Below, one piece after another: positions 1-10,832 of a stretch of DNA of 64,000 nucleotides (within the stretch, counting starts at the first letter, position 1; each line of letters begins with the position of its first letter). The position numbers and the translations under genes were made by a program. The stretch comes from Steromphala cineraria (lineage: Eukaryota; Mollusca; Gastropoda; Trochida; Trochidae). The stretch is from NCBI GenBank assembly GCA_916613615.1, contig OU744731.1:55186289-55250288 (forward strand), in the 5' to 3' direction. Under the pieces are notes generated by a model. The model was given only the letters and a program-made list of their open reading frames with translations, did not search any database and was not told the DNA's origin.

Positions 1-463
1 GCAAAAATGAAAATTCAGAAATAGTTCTAACCCTCAAAAGGCACAATTAGGGATCATGGTTGACATCTGTATGAAGTTTGATGAAGCTAGCATGCATAGT
101 TTTGGAGATATGCTCCGCACAAAACGACTTCCTCAAAGAGTCACTTTTTAGTCACGTTTTCATGGAAACCGCAAAAATGAAAATTCAGAAATAGTTCTAA
201 CCCTCAAAAGGCACAACTAGGGATCATGGTTGACATCTGTATGAAGTTTGATGAAGCTAGCATGCATAGTTTTGGAGATATGCTCCGCACAAAACGACTT
301 CCTCAAAGAGTCACTTTTTAGTCACGTTTCCATGGAAACTGCAAAAATGAAAATTCAGAAATAGTTCTAACCCTAAAAAGGCACAACTAGGGATCATGGT
401 TGACATCTGTATGAAGTTTGATGAGGCTAGCATGCATAGTTTTGGAAATCTGCTCCGCACAAA
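1..463 (+). repeat. 170-bp tandem repeat, 2.7 copies (core of a pearl/HINE-like element)
   Basis: A unit beginning gcaaaaatgaaaattcag starts at 1, 171 and 341, giving an exact 170-bp period and very few differences between copies. The array is cut by the left window edge, and the third copy breaks off at about 463, where an ACGG-type microsatellite begins. Two or more monomers of 150-170 bp running straight into (ACGG)n is the layout described for bivalve pearl elements and Helitron-related HINEs. That assignment is inference; the periodicity is direct. A diverged single relative lies near 50905-51060. Confidence 0.85.
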
Positions 464-532
464 GTTTTGGGACGGACGGACAGACGGACGGACAGACGGA
501 CGGACAGACGGACGGACGGACGGACGGAAAGA
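464..532 (+). repeat. (GGAC)n / ACGG-type microsatellite
   Basis: Runs of gacggacggaca follow the 170-bp tandem repeat directly. The same microsatellite sits at the same relative place after the 155-bp array at 17858-17935, so it looks like a structural part of the element and not a chance expansion. Confidence 0.9.
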
Positions 533-539
533 ATGAACG

Positions 540-577
540 CTATATACCCCCGCTTACGCTGTAAGGCGGGGGTATAA
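540..577 (+). repeat. Hairpin at the end of the pearl/HINE-like element
   Basis: The sequence tatacccccgc, a short loop, then gcgggggtata forms a GC-rich stem of about 11 bp about 10 bases after the ACGG microsatellite. Helitron-class elements carry a short hairpin close to the 3' end, so it may mark the element terminus. A hairpin of unrelated sequence occupies the equivalent place at 17953-17981. Confidence 0.6.
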
Positions 578-588
578 CGGGGGTATAA

Positions 589-785
589 TTAAAGGTGTTC
601 ACACAAAATGGCCGCCAATGGATTTTATGTGAATTTTCATACTTTGTCCTCTAACTATGGATGATTGGTGTGTGTAATGAGACTTTTGACATTGTCAAAA
701 TAATACATTTTAATAGCAATAACTTACAATTTTCAGTGAAAAATGGAAAATATTAAGTTATCAAAAAACGTGCTAATTAAGGGAA
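589..785 (-). mobile_element. Truncated copy of the AGGGGCAG TTAA-type MITE
   Basis: The stretch from aaaggtgttcacacaaaatggcc to acaattttcagtgaaaaatgg matches the inner part of the full-length copies at 28409, 40761, 54597 and 55641. The orientation is that of the 40761 copy. One terminus is missing and the other is decayed (aaacgtgctaattaaggg), so this is a dead fragment. Confidence 0.75.
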
Positions 786-1030
786 ATGCTGTGTGGTAAT
801 AAACATCCTAGCGTTAAACTAATACATTAAACTCATTAACCTTTTTTGTTCAACAGATTAGTACCGAACATGTGACTTCCAGATATCATGTTGTTTGTTA
901 AAGAGCCGCTGTATAACCTTTTTTAAATATATTTTTCATAAGATATTGGTCAAATAACTATATAACATAAATATTAGGCCAAAACAGCAACGATACACAG
1001 TTTCTCAATGAAACTACAGCTAAGTAAACA
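786..1030. other. AT-rich stretch, nothing recognised
   Basis: No coding pattern, RNA or clear repeat was seen here. Confidence 0.5.
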
Positions 1031-1202
1031 TTGCGTAACAAGGCGTCTGCTCGTCGCCGTCCAGCGACAAACCAAAACAAGGCTGAGAGGTCACGGGCAG
1101 GGGATACCGGAAGTGACGTGGCAGTAGGCGAAGCGTTCGTCTGCTTATATGGAAAATGGTAGGCAAAATCCGTAGTTCTGCGTTTTCCAAGCGATTAACA
1201 GT
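1031..1202 (+). promoter_or_regulatory. CpG-rich promoter-like patch with an ETS/CRE composite motif
   Basis: This patch is much richer in CpG than its surroundings. It contains CCGGAAGTGACGT at 1107-1119, which joins an ETS-family site (CCGGAAGT) to a CRE-like TGACGT. Such motifs are common close to the start site of housekeeping genes in animals. It lies about 85 bp upstream of the ATG of the THAP-like reading frame, as a proximal promoter would. Function is inferred from the motif and position only. Confidence 0.45.
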
Positions 1203-1400
1203 ATGTCATATCATTGTGTTGCTGCCAACTGTCCTAGAATATCTCCTGATGAAGTTTCCGTAGACAAATTCCCATCACATTGATCGTTTCACGCCAAATT
1301 GACCCGCTGTGTAAGGTCAAACAGAGCAATGTGACAATCTACATCGAACTCACGTGTTCCGATCACTACACCGAATTTCGGTTTCGAGCTCGCATTTTCA
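1203..1400 (+). pseudogene. Broken THAP-domain coding sequence
   Basis: From ATG 1203 the frame reads MSYHCVAANCPR, then a short loop and KFPSH. This matches the start of a THAP zinc finger: an N-terminal Met, C-x4-C, then a Phe-Pro pair. The frame stops at TGA 1281. It continues in frame as a basic stretch (KLTRCVRSNRAM) to a second TGA at 1332. After a frameshift, a C-x2-H motif (CSDHYTE) is read at 1355-1375, where THAP domains carry their last zinc ligands. Two nonsense codons and a frameshift make it a relic. THAP domains bind DNA and occur in host regulators and in P-element-type transposases; the source cannot be told. An alternative is a real gene with unseen splicing, but no good donor is visible before the first stop. 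Confidence 0.6.
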
Positions 1401-3150
1401 CTGAATGAACAGTTTGGCATGCAGAGAAAAAAGAGATTAGTAAAATATAAAACATAGCACAAAGTTTTTGGCTGATTTATGGTAATAATCCGAATTTACA
1501 ATGCTCACATTTAGATTTGAACGTTGTGTAAAAAGGTTGAATAAACAATGACATTGGTCTGCAGGTGTTATTTACTTTCTTTAGATCAGATACTCACCTA
1601 TTACACAATTACTTTATTGTCTATCGTATTTCCTGTCTGTTTCCTAATTAAAAGCTATCAAATGATGACTATAGCAGGTAGGTTATATAATGCACAATCA
1701 TCAACACCTGGCTATTTATGACATCAGCTTATTAGGTAACATCAAATAGCAATTGTATTCCTTAACGTCCCTTTTTTCTCCGATTGGTAAATTATAACCT
1801 GTTGAAATTAGAAATACTTTTTTGCTCTATCTGATAATTATTTTGAATAAGGTTCATTTAATAAATCTTCATTCTGTTGGGCCATGTATCGGGTATTGTT
1901 GTGAAAAATATATCTTCTATGTACAAGAGTGAAAACATTAAGATTGTCAGTGAAATGCCCTATTAAAATAATGTTTTAAACAAGACAGTCAGTCATCATC
2001 CAATACATGCCTTTCATTGAGAATTGTAACTTATCCGTCACTAAATGAAATAACTAAGAAAAACGTATATTTGTTTTATCCTGTTACAAAATGAAGTCAA
2101 AGGCATTTAAAAAAAATTGGTTTAAATGTATAAAAAATAGTATTGTATAATAACATCCTTTCTGTTGTGCTACTAAAGTCAATAACAACAAACAACTGTG
2201 CACGAAGATAAAACGGTTCACACGTGAGCAATTGTTTATGACGAAAATACATCCGGGTTCTCACGTGCAGTCTTATGACAACATTGCGCAAATCGAGACC
2301 AGCTACATGCTGTAGCATTATGCGCACAACTTCGTTTTTAATGAGGGTCTTACATTTTCATCAATACAAATTGCCAGTTGATTAAATAAACTACCGATTT
2401 ATTGAAGGTTTGAGATGTTGGGATGTTGTTTAGGGTGTTTAATCAACGGTTAAACATTGAGCTGTACTGTTAGCTTGTGTTGTTTTACATAACGAGGGCA
2501 CACAACGGGGTATCACATCGCCTACTTACACGTCACGAGGCAGTCACGCTTCAGTGCGTTTTATTCTGTTCGCCGACCTAATTAGGCAGTGTTATGTATA
2601 CAGTCGTAATTAAGCCGTTTCTAGGTCGATTTCAGTAATTTAAAGTTGAGTCAATGTCAAATTGTAATCACTATTTCACGAATCCTGAAAGTTGCCATAT
2701 AGCATTTCAGTCCATCTTTAACGAAGTTGTGATAAAAAAGGGTATATTCTAGGAATGGTCCATGTTTAATGATTGGCAGTTAGACAGTTTGCGTGCAAAA
2801 AGGACAAAATCAATTCTTATGTGACATAAGATTTTACGAACTTCGTCCTTGGTTGACATTGTTTTTCTGTATAAAAACATGTATTGACCTCATCACCAGT
2901 CTATAAGTGTAGGATAAAACATGACCCGCGGGCCTTATTGTAAAGTATGCCCGATGCCCGCAGATGGTCATACATTGATTGCATGATTTTCACTTTAAAA
3001 TCAACTCAAAATCACTAGATAATTTTTAAGAAAGATAAATAAATATCCTTAGCCCTAATTTACCTAAAAATAAATTTAAAAAATATAACATATCAAACCA
3101 CTCAAACTTAGACCTTTGATATAAAAGTACCTAACTTGAGAACTTCATCA
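1401..3150. other. AT-rich non-coding stretch
   Basis: Only short chance reading frames are present. No repeat, exon or RNA was recognised. Confidence 0.5.
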
Positions 3151-3154
3151 GCAC

Positions 3155-3235
3155 TTCTACAGTGGTTCAGAGCGTTGGATTCAGTGTTCGGGTGTATGGA
3201 CTTTGCTGGTTCGAGGTTGCATATCGCCAAAACAT
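3155..3235 (+). repeat. tRNA-like segment, possible SINE head
   Basis: The sequence acagtggttcagagcgttgg resembles a Pol III A box. It is followed about 35 bases later by ggttcgaggttgc, which resembles a B box. The arms do not form a clean cloverleaf, so this is more likely the head of a tRNA-derived SINE or an old tRNA pseudogene than a working tRNA. Confidence 0.35.
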
Positions 3236-3744
3236 TTTCATTTGGGCAATAAGATTGGTGTTACTTTTCAAAAGTGACATTAAGTTGACACTTTGACTTA
3301 AAAAAAAAATCTTCAATTATATGGTTGGAAAATAATTAAGATAAATGGCATTATTAAGATAATTGCCTGGGGCAGAGGAACTTATTTAGATAACTGCTTT
3401 TGGAAGCAAAAGTGTATCAGAACCGGGGGAAAGTTTGTACAAGTTTTGTAACTGTCCTTGTCTCCAATAACCTACTTCCTTTTAGGAAATACAAGTGACA
3501 TTTTGCTCTTTGGCACACAACCCTACAAATGGTTCTGACTTTTGTAACCCAATCCTTCACCTACAAACCCATCCTTCACAGTGAAATAGATCAAGATTCA
3601 CACGCGTAGTCCGATGGTGCTTAATTTCCTTTGTGAAGCATTACTTAGACAAGGTATCAAATGTCTTAGTTGAGACAATAAGATCTTGTATTCACTGAAG
3701 TCGCACAATAACACGATTTATTTATTCTGACAACATTGTTAGGT
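3236..3744. other. AT-rich stretch, nothing recognised
   Basis: No feature could be supported. Confidence 0.4.
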
Positions 3745-4860
3745 CTAATTGCAAGAAGCAACTAGAAACATCTGGTGGTTCCAATCTAGAACCACTAGAG
3801 TAACAATTCCTAAATCAAGCAGAGAAAGTTCGATGCAAAAACCTTAATAAGTAGATACTTTTTATCGTTTCATCTGTCAAAATTGTTCGACCTACCAGTT
3901 ACGACCAAACTCAAGCTGGAAAAGTTGGATGCAAAAACCTTAATAAATGGATACTTTTATCATTTCATCTGTCAAAATTGTTCGACCTACCAGTTACGAC
4001 CAAACTCAAGCTGGAAAAGTTGGATGCAAAAACCTTAATAAATGGATACTTTTATCATTTCATCTGTCAAAATTGTTCGACCTACCAGTTACGACCAAAC
4101 TCAAGCTGGAAAAGTTGGATGCAAAAACCTTAATAAATGGATACTTTTATCATTTCATCTGTCAAAATTGTTCGACCTACCAGTTACGACCAAACTCAAG
4201 CTGGAAAAGTTGGATGCAAAAACCTTAATAAATGGATACTTTTATCATTTCATCTGTCAAAATTGTTCGACCTACCAGTTACAATCCAAACTCAAGTTGA
4301 AAAAAATGGATGCAAAAACCTTTATAAATGGATACTTTTTATCGTTTTATCTGTCAAAACTGTTGACCTTCCAGTTACAATCCAAACTCAAGTTGAAAAA
4401 GTTGGATGCAAAAACCTTTATAAATGGATACTTTTTATCGCTTTATCTGTCAAAACTGTTGACCTTCCAGTTACAATCCAAACTCAAGTTGAAAAAGTTG
4501 GATGCAAAAACCTTTATAAATGGATACTTTTTATCTTTTTATCTGTCAAAACTGTTGACCTTCCAGTTACAATTAACAAAATCAAGCTGAAAAATGTTGG
4601 ATGCAAAAAGTTAATTAATAAATATTGTTTAATCTGTCAAATATCCTCAACCCACTATAGTTATATATACAATCCAAAATCTAGCATAAACAGTCGAATG
4701 CAAAAACATTCAATAAACATATATTTTTATTGCTTTATCTATCAAAACTCTTGGACATAGCGTATCTACAATTCCAAAATCAAGCAGAAACGGTTGGTTG
4801 AAAAAACTTTCAATAAACATATTTTTTTTATTGCTTCATCTGTCAAAACTCCTTGACCTA
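3745..4860 (+). repeat. 95-bp tandem repeat with a divergence gradient
   Basis: The landmark gatgcaaaaac recurs at 3832, 3928, 4023, 4118, 4213, 4309, 4405, 4501, 4600 and about 4696, a period of 95-96 bp. The units from 3928 to 4213 are nearly identical. Those from 4309 on share a different variant (caatccaaactcaagttg), and units beyond 4560 decay steadily. This suggests recent amplification at the left-centre and old units at the right edge. The overlapping reading frames here, of up to 207 codons, come from the repeat and are not genes. Confidence 0.9.
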
Positions 4861-5094
4861 TGATCAATTTCCTGAACCTAAAAACTGTGAGTTGATCTCT
4901 TATCAAAATATGCTGTCAAATTTTGAGAAGAATAAACGCTACATGCAAAATCAATACGTTTCCATGGCTTCTGGAGGAGTTCCATATGCCAGGCAGCAAA
5001 TTATCTCGATGGACGGTTGCTCCGAGGTTCGGGTTCAAGAGGAATCGAGGAAGTCACTTCTTGAAGAAACATTTCTTCTTTGATGGAGAGAATT
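4861..5094 (+). other. Protein-like open stretch of unknown origin
   Basis: The frame 4853-5083 ends in a less AT-rich stretch reading NKRYMQNQYVSMASGG and then ISMDGCSEVRVQEESRK before its stop. Composition differs from the flanking repeats. No family was recognised. It could be a terminal exon, a gene fragment carried by a repeat, or chance. Confidence 0.2.
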
Positions 5095-5640
5095 ACTTTG
5101 CATGTTCAGTAGTCGTTATTTTGGCAGAAATTAATTTAAGTGAAGCAATTGTTGCCATTTTGGTTTTTAATTTGACAAAAATATAATATGTTGAATTCAA
5201 TTGAGAGATGTCACTTAACATGTTCATTAGTACTTGTTTTGGGCAGAAATTAATTTTAGTGAAGTAGTTGTTGCCATTTTGTTTTTTAATTTTACAAAAA
5301 TACAATATTATGTTGATCTCAATTGAGAGATGTCACTTAACATGTTAATTAGTACTCTTTGGGCAGACATTAATACAATATGTTGAATTCAATGGACTTT
5401 ACCTTACAAGTTGCGCCTTGGTTTTGCAAGAGGTCGATTTCAGTGAATGAGTATTTTCCATTTTATCTTTATTTATTGTACAAAAGAACAATATGTTGAA
5501 TTCAATTGAGAGATGTCATTTTAAATGTCGCAGAGAAATTGATAAGCTAAATTAATTTTGAAACACTTGTTGACATTTAATATTGTATTGTCCAAAAATA
5601 CAATTAGTTGCATTCAATTGAGAGATGTTTTAAAATCTTG
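5095..5640 (+). repeat. Diverged tandem repeat, unit about 123 bp
   Basis: The block gagagatgtcacttaacatg, a spacer, then gttgccattttg and a run of t/a is repeated with indels. The gagagatgt landmark occurs near 5202, 5325, 5508 and 5620, and an extra half-unit starts at about 5095. Copies differ in length, so it is an old array. Confidence 0.75.
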
Positions 5641-6639
5641 CCCCTGTACTTAGTTGGATCAGGAAAAATACTATTCCTTTCCAAAACAGACCGCAGCTGA
5701 GCATTGATGATAGTTCTTAGCGCTCATATCAAGACAATATAGCATGCAAATTCTTGAATTAAAGAAGTACCAATATATTGCAATAAGCTTTTCTGTATTG
5801 CAATATATTGAAATACCATCCTTAGTATAAAGATCAATATTATTGTTTTTTTTAAGTAAAAGGACATCATTAAGCTGTATCACAAGCAGTATTATTATCT
5901 TAAATAAATGCCATAACAGGTACAGAAAAAATTACTTTAAAAGTTCAAGAATTGCTAGGAGGTTTTGAATAGAAAACCCTAGTTACTCTTAAATATCATA
6001 AATCTTTTTACGCAGATCTGGTAACTACGTATCAGATATACAGAAATAGAAGAGAAATTAACGTCACACGTCATGTTCTTTTACTCTTTGAATCTTCTTA
6101 TATAAATATTGTAATAATATCAGAACATCAATAACCATATTTAGTATTGGAACAGAACACCATTAAGTTAACTTAATAAGGTCAAGAATTATTTTTGTAA
6201 ATTCTTGTAAACGATATCCACATTAATATCAATTTGATGTACGCCATATAGCACATTATCACACTTTCACCCACCACATATTAAATTTACTCCATAAGGT
6301 CAGGAAATATCTACATAATTATCTCTATATTGTAATCTAATACAAAGAATTAGATACAACATACAGAAGAAATCATTTATCGGCGTTATTCTTAAAGGTC
6401 ATGAATGTACTCTGATATTTGGTAACAAGTGACAAACAAGATTGATCCAATTCATGATAAAACAACAGAATCTGTTGTGTCAACACTGCCCCTTGTGTTC
6501 TGTGAGGTTACCATAATCGTGTTCCTATGTCTAATGGGTAGAGTAATGGCCACGACCTCTTGTCAGGAACTGATATAGTCCCCCTGGCTTTGTGGTAAAC
6601 AAACATTTTATAATTGGCTTCATACTGAGGAAATAAAGA
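5641..6639. other. AT-rich non-coding stretch
   Basis: No exon, RNA or tandem repeat could be supported here. Confidence 0.5.
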
Positions 6640-7060
6640 ATTTTTATCATCAACATTATCAATATCAATATTTATCATCATCATTACCGTTGCCATTATA
6701 TGTTAATCTTTATCATCTTGATGATCATGATCATTATCATTATACATCATCATCATCACCTTCTTCATTATCATTGCCATTATTTGTATCCTCATCATTC
6801 TTATCATTATCATCATTATTATCATTATCATTATTATCATCATCAGCTTAAAAGGGTATCAGCGGCTTCGTGAAAACAAATTCAGTAATTAATAACCTTG
6901 TTAACTATCATAATATTATTAACATATTATTATCATCTTCTTCATTATCATCAGCATTATTATCATTATCATCAATATTATCTTTATCAGCTCAAAAGGG
7001 TATCAGCAGCTTCGTTCAGAATAATTCAGTAATTGATAACCTCGTTAGGCATCGACTTTC
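6640..7060 (+). repeat. (ATC/ATT)n microsatellite with a duplicated flank
   Basis: Two runs of atcatt/atcatc triplets (about 6640-6850 and 6900-6990) are each followed by nearly the same sequence. It is aaaagggtatcagcggcttcg at 6850 and aaaagggtatcagcagcttc at 6995, and both continue into a frame with cagtaatt and taacct. The microsatellite plus flank was duplicated in tandem. Confidence 0.8.
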
Positions 7061-8480
7061 TCACATTTGCAGAGACCTTCCACCTTTAGTGGAGACATTT
7101 TGTAATCCTTCATAAATGAATTAATACTGCCGAGACACTATTACTATCCTGTTATTTACATCACCATGCCAAAGCTAGCGCTGTAATTGAAATTGATGGT
7201 TTGTGATACACAAGGATTAGTCAATGAGATATATCAGAGCAGACATATAGTGTTGGTTACTGATAAAACATATTTTCCATGATCATGTTCTTTATGTTAA
7301 ACATATACAAAATTAAAACTACAATACAATATACACAATACAATAAAGAGAAAACCTTTTAAAATACAATATACAATGCAATAGAGAGAAAAATTTTTTT
7401 TTTATTTTGGTGAAAATTAAGTTTGTTAAAAGAACAGTATCTTTTATTAGACATGTTTAATGAGTTTCTTGTATCTGGTCATGGCCAGAGCAAACAAATT
7501 TATACTTTCTAAAAGTTTCTCAAGAAAGAATCGGTCCAGGTCTTGATTGTCTTAAAGTTTTTACCTTGTTACCTTGTTAAAACATTTCTATAATCAACGT
7601 ACATGTGATCTAAGAATCAAAATTTTACTTTTCCATTATAATGACTACCTCAGCAGATTCAAGCCGACAAGGCCGCTAATTACAAAATGGGTGACCCAAG
7701 GTGCACACCTTCGCATGAAACTATGAATAAGCAATGGTTAGTTACAGCATGGCGTCTCTACTCGCCCACTGTCATGGCCCCCAACGCACCAGGGAGAATT
7801 CATTATGTACAAGCAATCTATCTGGGACTCCCCACAGACCAGTAGGAGGGTGCCACCGAATCAGTAATTCATTGGATGCTCCATGACCCCCTTGTGCCTG
7901 CCCCGCCCCCCCTCTTGCCCTGACCCCCCTCCCGGCCGTGGCCGTTATCTCTCTATAAAAAATGTTAACCCTCAAATATTCAAAAGAGTTTTGGCAAATG
8001 CTATTGTTGAACTATTTTCATTTTTGATCACTTATCCCAAACTGTATATGGTCAATTTGATAGATGAATATCAGGGACATGTATGATTTAAATGCATAGC
8101 TTTTATTGATAACCACATAATTATGACAATGTTGTCAATACAAAGAGTGAGTGAGTTATTATTTTACGCCATTGCGGTGTGTCAATACAAACATATTATG
8201 CTTTGCAATAATTTTTTGGGACAAATTAATCAATGATTTCAAGCACTGGTTGAATTATAGGAGCATCAGCATTAAACTTTTGGCACATGGTTGAAATATT
8301 AGAAGTAATATGAATTTTGCAACCCCAGAAAAAAAATATGGTTTAGTTATTGAAAATGTTGAATTAATGGAGAAGGTACAGTAATCACTCTCCACTGCTC
8401 CCCTCTCTTACAACTGGGGAGAGACAGTGTCATGAAATTTTGATGCTTATAGGTAGAGAGTACTTCCTAATTGGCTTGTA
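7061..8480. other. Non-coding stretch with a C-rich patch
   Basis: Mostly AT-rich. At 7885-7940 the plus strand is strongly C-rich (several runs of 5-8 C). No gene was recognised around it. Confidence 0.45.
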
Positions 8481-8547
8481 CCTGCGGTTACCTGAACAGG
8501 TGTGACGTACAACAGGTAATTACCCTCCCAAGGGACCCACTCACACC

Positions 8548-8830
8548 ATGGGTCAGGAGTGAGCTAGATTGAAAGTGGGCTAATGTAATTATGATGACCG
8601 TTGCTTGATTAAATGAGTTGGGAAGAGAATTTTATAGATAGGATCTAGTTTTCGTTCTTCAGCAAAGATCCAAAGAGATGTTTTTAAAGGAACATCAGAT
8701 CATGGGTCAGATCTTAGCTAGATTGAAAGTGGGCTAATGTAATTATGATGAATGCTGCTTGATTAAATGGGTTGGGAAGAGGATATAGTTTTAGTTCCTC
8801 AGTAAAGAAACAAAGTTTTTAAAGGACCCC
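8548..8830 (+). repeat. Tandem duplication of about 145 bp
   Basis: The sequence gctagattgaaagtgggc and the following 110 bp occur at about 8562 and again at about 8712, with the same order of landmarks (taatgtaattatgatga, gcttgattaaatg, ttttagtt). A third partial relative is near 9366 (gctcgattgaaaatggg). Confidence 0.8.
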
Positions 8831-10578
8831 TCATACTACATCTTCACAACATCACGGGCAAAACGAAAAAAAAATCTTTCCCATTCCTCCCTTGACATCA
8901 TTGGCCGTAATTTCTGTGCTAGCATTTTAACCCGCTGCACGGAAGTAGAATAGTCCAATCAGAAGACAGCATGTTAAATAAACTGTTTTGAAAAAAATAT
9001 TTTTGTATGCGTTTTACAAGGGAGAAAAACACTTTATTTGAGTGATATATTATTGTTTGTTTTCTCTGCATTCTCGGTGCTCATCAAAACATGAAAACAA
9101 CCATGCGGACTGAAATTTAAAATTAAATTTCACTCGGATAGTTTTCAAAAAGATTGTCTGTTAGTATTTTGAATTTGTTCCGAATGTAGCCGGCAATGTC
9201 ATTGGCTATTGTTGAAAGATCTGATAAGGGGCGTAACTCGTGATCACGATAGGTGTCGCTGCTCCGGATCACCAGTTTTCTACCTTGTGAAGGCAAGGTC
9301 TAAACGAGGAGTTGCTTGATACGTTTTCACCTTGCCGTGGGAAGATGCTCATACTAAGGATCAGAAGTGAGCTCGATTGAAAATGGGTAATTGTAAAGGT
9401 ATTGAGAACTAAACAGTTTATGTCAAAAATAGACAAGACACTCAATTTCTTGTCAGTAACTTGCCAAGTCAAATGTAAACTGTAATGAATAAGTCAATGA
9501 ATATTTTATTACAGATTTATTATCCATTTCAAAGGTTGATGAAGTTTACCATTCCCGTCAATTCAAATGAAACAGTTCATGAATAGTGTTGTTAAGTGCC
9601 AATGCTTGTAAATGCCATGACAAACTGAGTAGATTCTAAAAACTTCTTACTAAATGTAATCTCACAATAAAAGTTTTACTTTAAAGGTCAACAATAAATT
9701 GAAAAAGTATACATTATTTTAATTTATTTTTTAAAGAACTGCTTAAAGGCCAAGCATGCAAGAGATATTCAAACCAAGATGGAGGACGACACCATACCAA
9801 ACCAAAAACAAGGAATGTGAAGCATAATTTAGGAAATGGACATGGAATATAATATCTAACTGACAAAACTCTAAATGCATTTTTGCTTTTTTTTTTATAT
9901 TAAAAGTTGTGAAGCTTAAGAGAAGTGCATTAGGAAAATGACAATTTCAATGAATGAATGACAAATGGCTGTTATCAGTACAACAATCATACACAGTTCC
10001 CTTCCACCGGAATTGGATCTTAGAATTTAGAAAAGGCACAACCAAAATGTCTGCTGATTACATTTCATGTTTCATCAAATAAGTTTTGGTCTTGTAGAAT
10101 GCAAAAATATGGACAGATAGTTTGTTTGTCTAGCTTTGTCTATCCTTTGTTTATTTCTTATCATCAAGAGACTTTGTTCAAAGCTGTACAAGGGATTGGG
10201 AAAGGCTGGGGCCATTGGCCATTTTGCACTTGGGATAAAAAAATGGTCAAATAAAGTTTTGAAGTTTTCTATTGACATAAGGGCAAAGTCCTCTTTGAAA
10301 ATTACAGAAATTAAGAAAATGTCAATGGCCCTTTGTCTTTCCCAATACTTACTGAACGAATCATCATTTTTGAAGACAAAAAATGGTAAAAATAATTTCA
10401 GTAGGTTAATGGTTAATGATAGCATAAAGGAATAAAGGAGACAGAGAGAAAGCCTGTCCATCTGGTGACAGTAGCGGAGAAGTTTCCGCAGCACAAACAC
10501 AAACAGCACACATCCGAGGATCCCCCAAGATCAATGTCTGCAAACAGTCGGGTTGACCCTCCCTTCCTGACCTCTAAT
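8831..10578. other. AT-rich non-coding stretch
   Basis: Overlapping frames on both strands at 10075-10595 show no recognisable protein. No feature is supported. Confidence 0.4.
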
Positions 10579-10832
10579 ACCGGCGTCCTCACCACTACTC
10601 ATCTTTATCTTACATACTGACGTCCTCACCAACTACTCATTTTTATCTTACATACCGGCGTCCTCTCCACTACTCATCTTTATCTTACATAATGGCGTCC
10701 TCACCACTACTCATCTTTATGTTACATAACGGCGTCCTCTCCACTACTCATCTTTATCTTACAAAACGGCGTCCTCACCACAACTCATCTTTATCTTACA
10801 TACCGGCGTCCTCACCACTACTCATCTTATCT
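10579..10832 (+). repeat. 37-bp minisatellite, about 6.5 copies
   Basis: The unit ggcgtcctcaccactactc, followed by atctttatcttacatac, repeats with point differences (ctga, atgg, acgg variants at the junction). The CpG-containing unit stands out from its AT-rich setting. Confidence 0.85.

Noticed and set aside
1240..1262. ctgatga near the THAP relic as a hammerhead ribozyme core
   Set aside because: The required GAAA and paired stems are not present at the correct spacing.
3947..4760. Overlapping plus-strand frames of 93-207 codons
   Set aside because: They are the same peptide pattern read in different frames of the 95-bp array.
10075..10509. 144-codon minus-strand frame
   Set aside because: Composition follows local AT bias, an overlapping frame exists on the other strand, and no domain was recognised.
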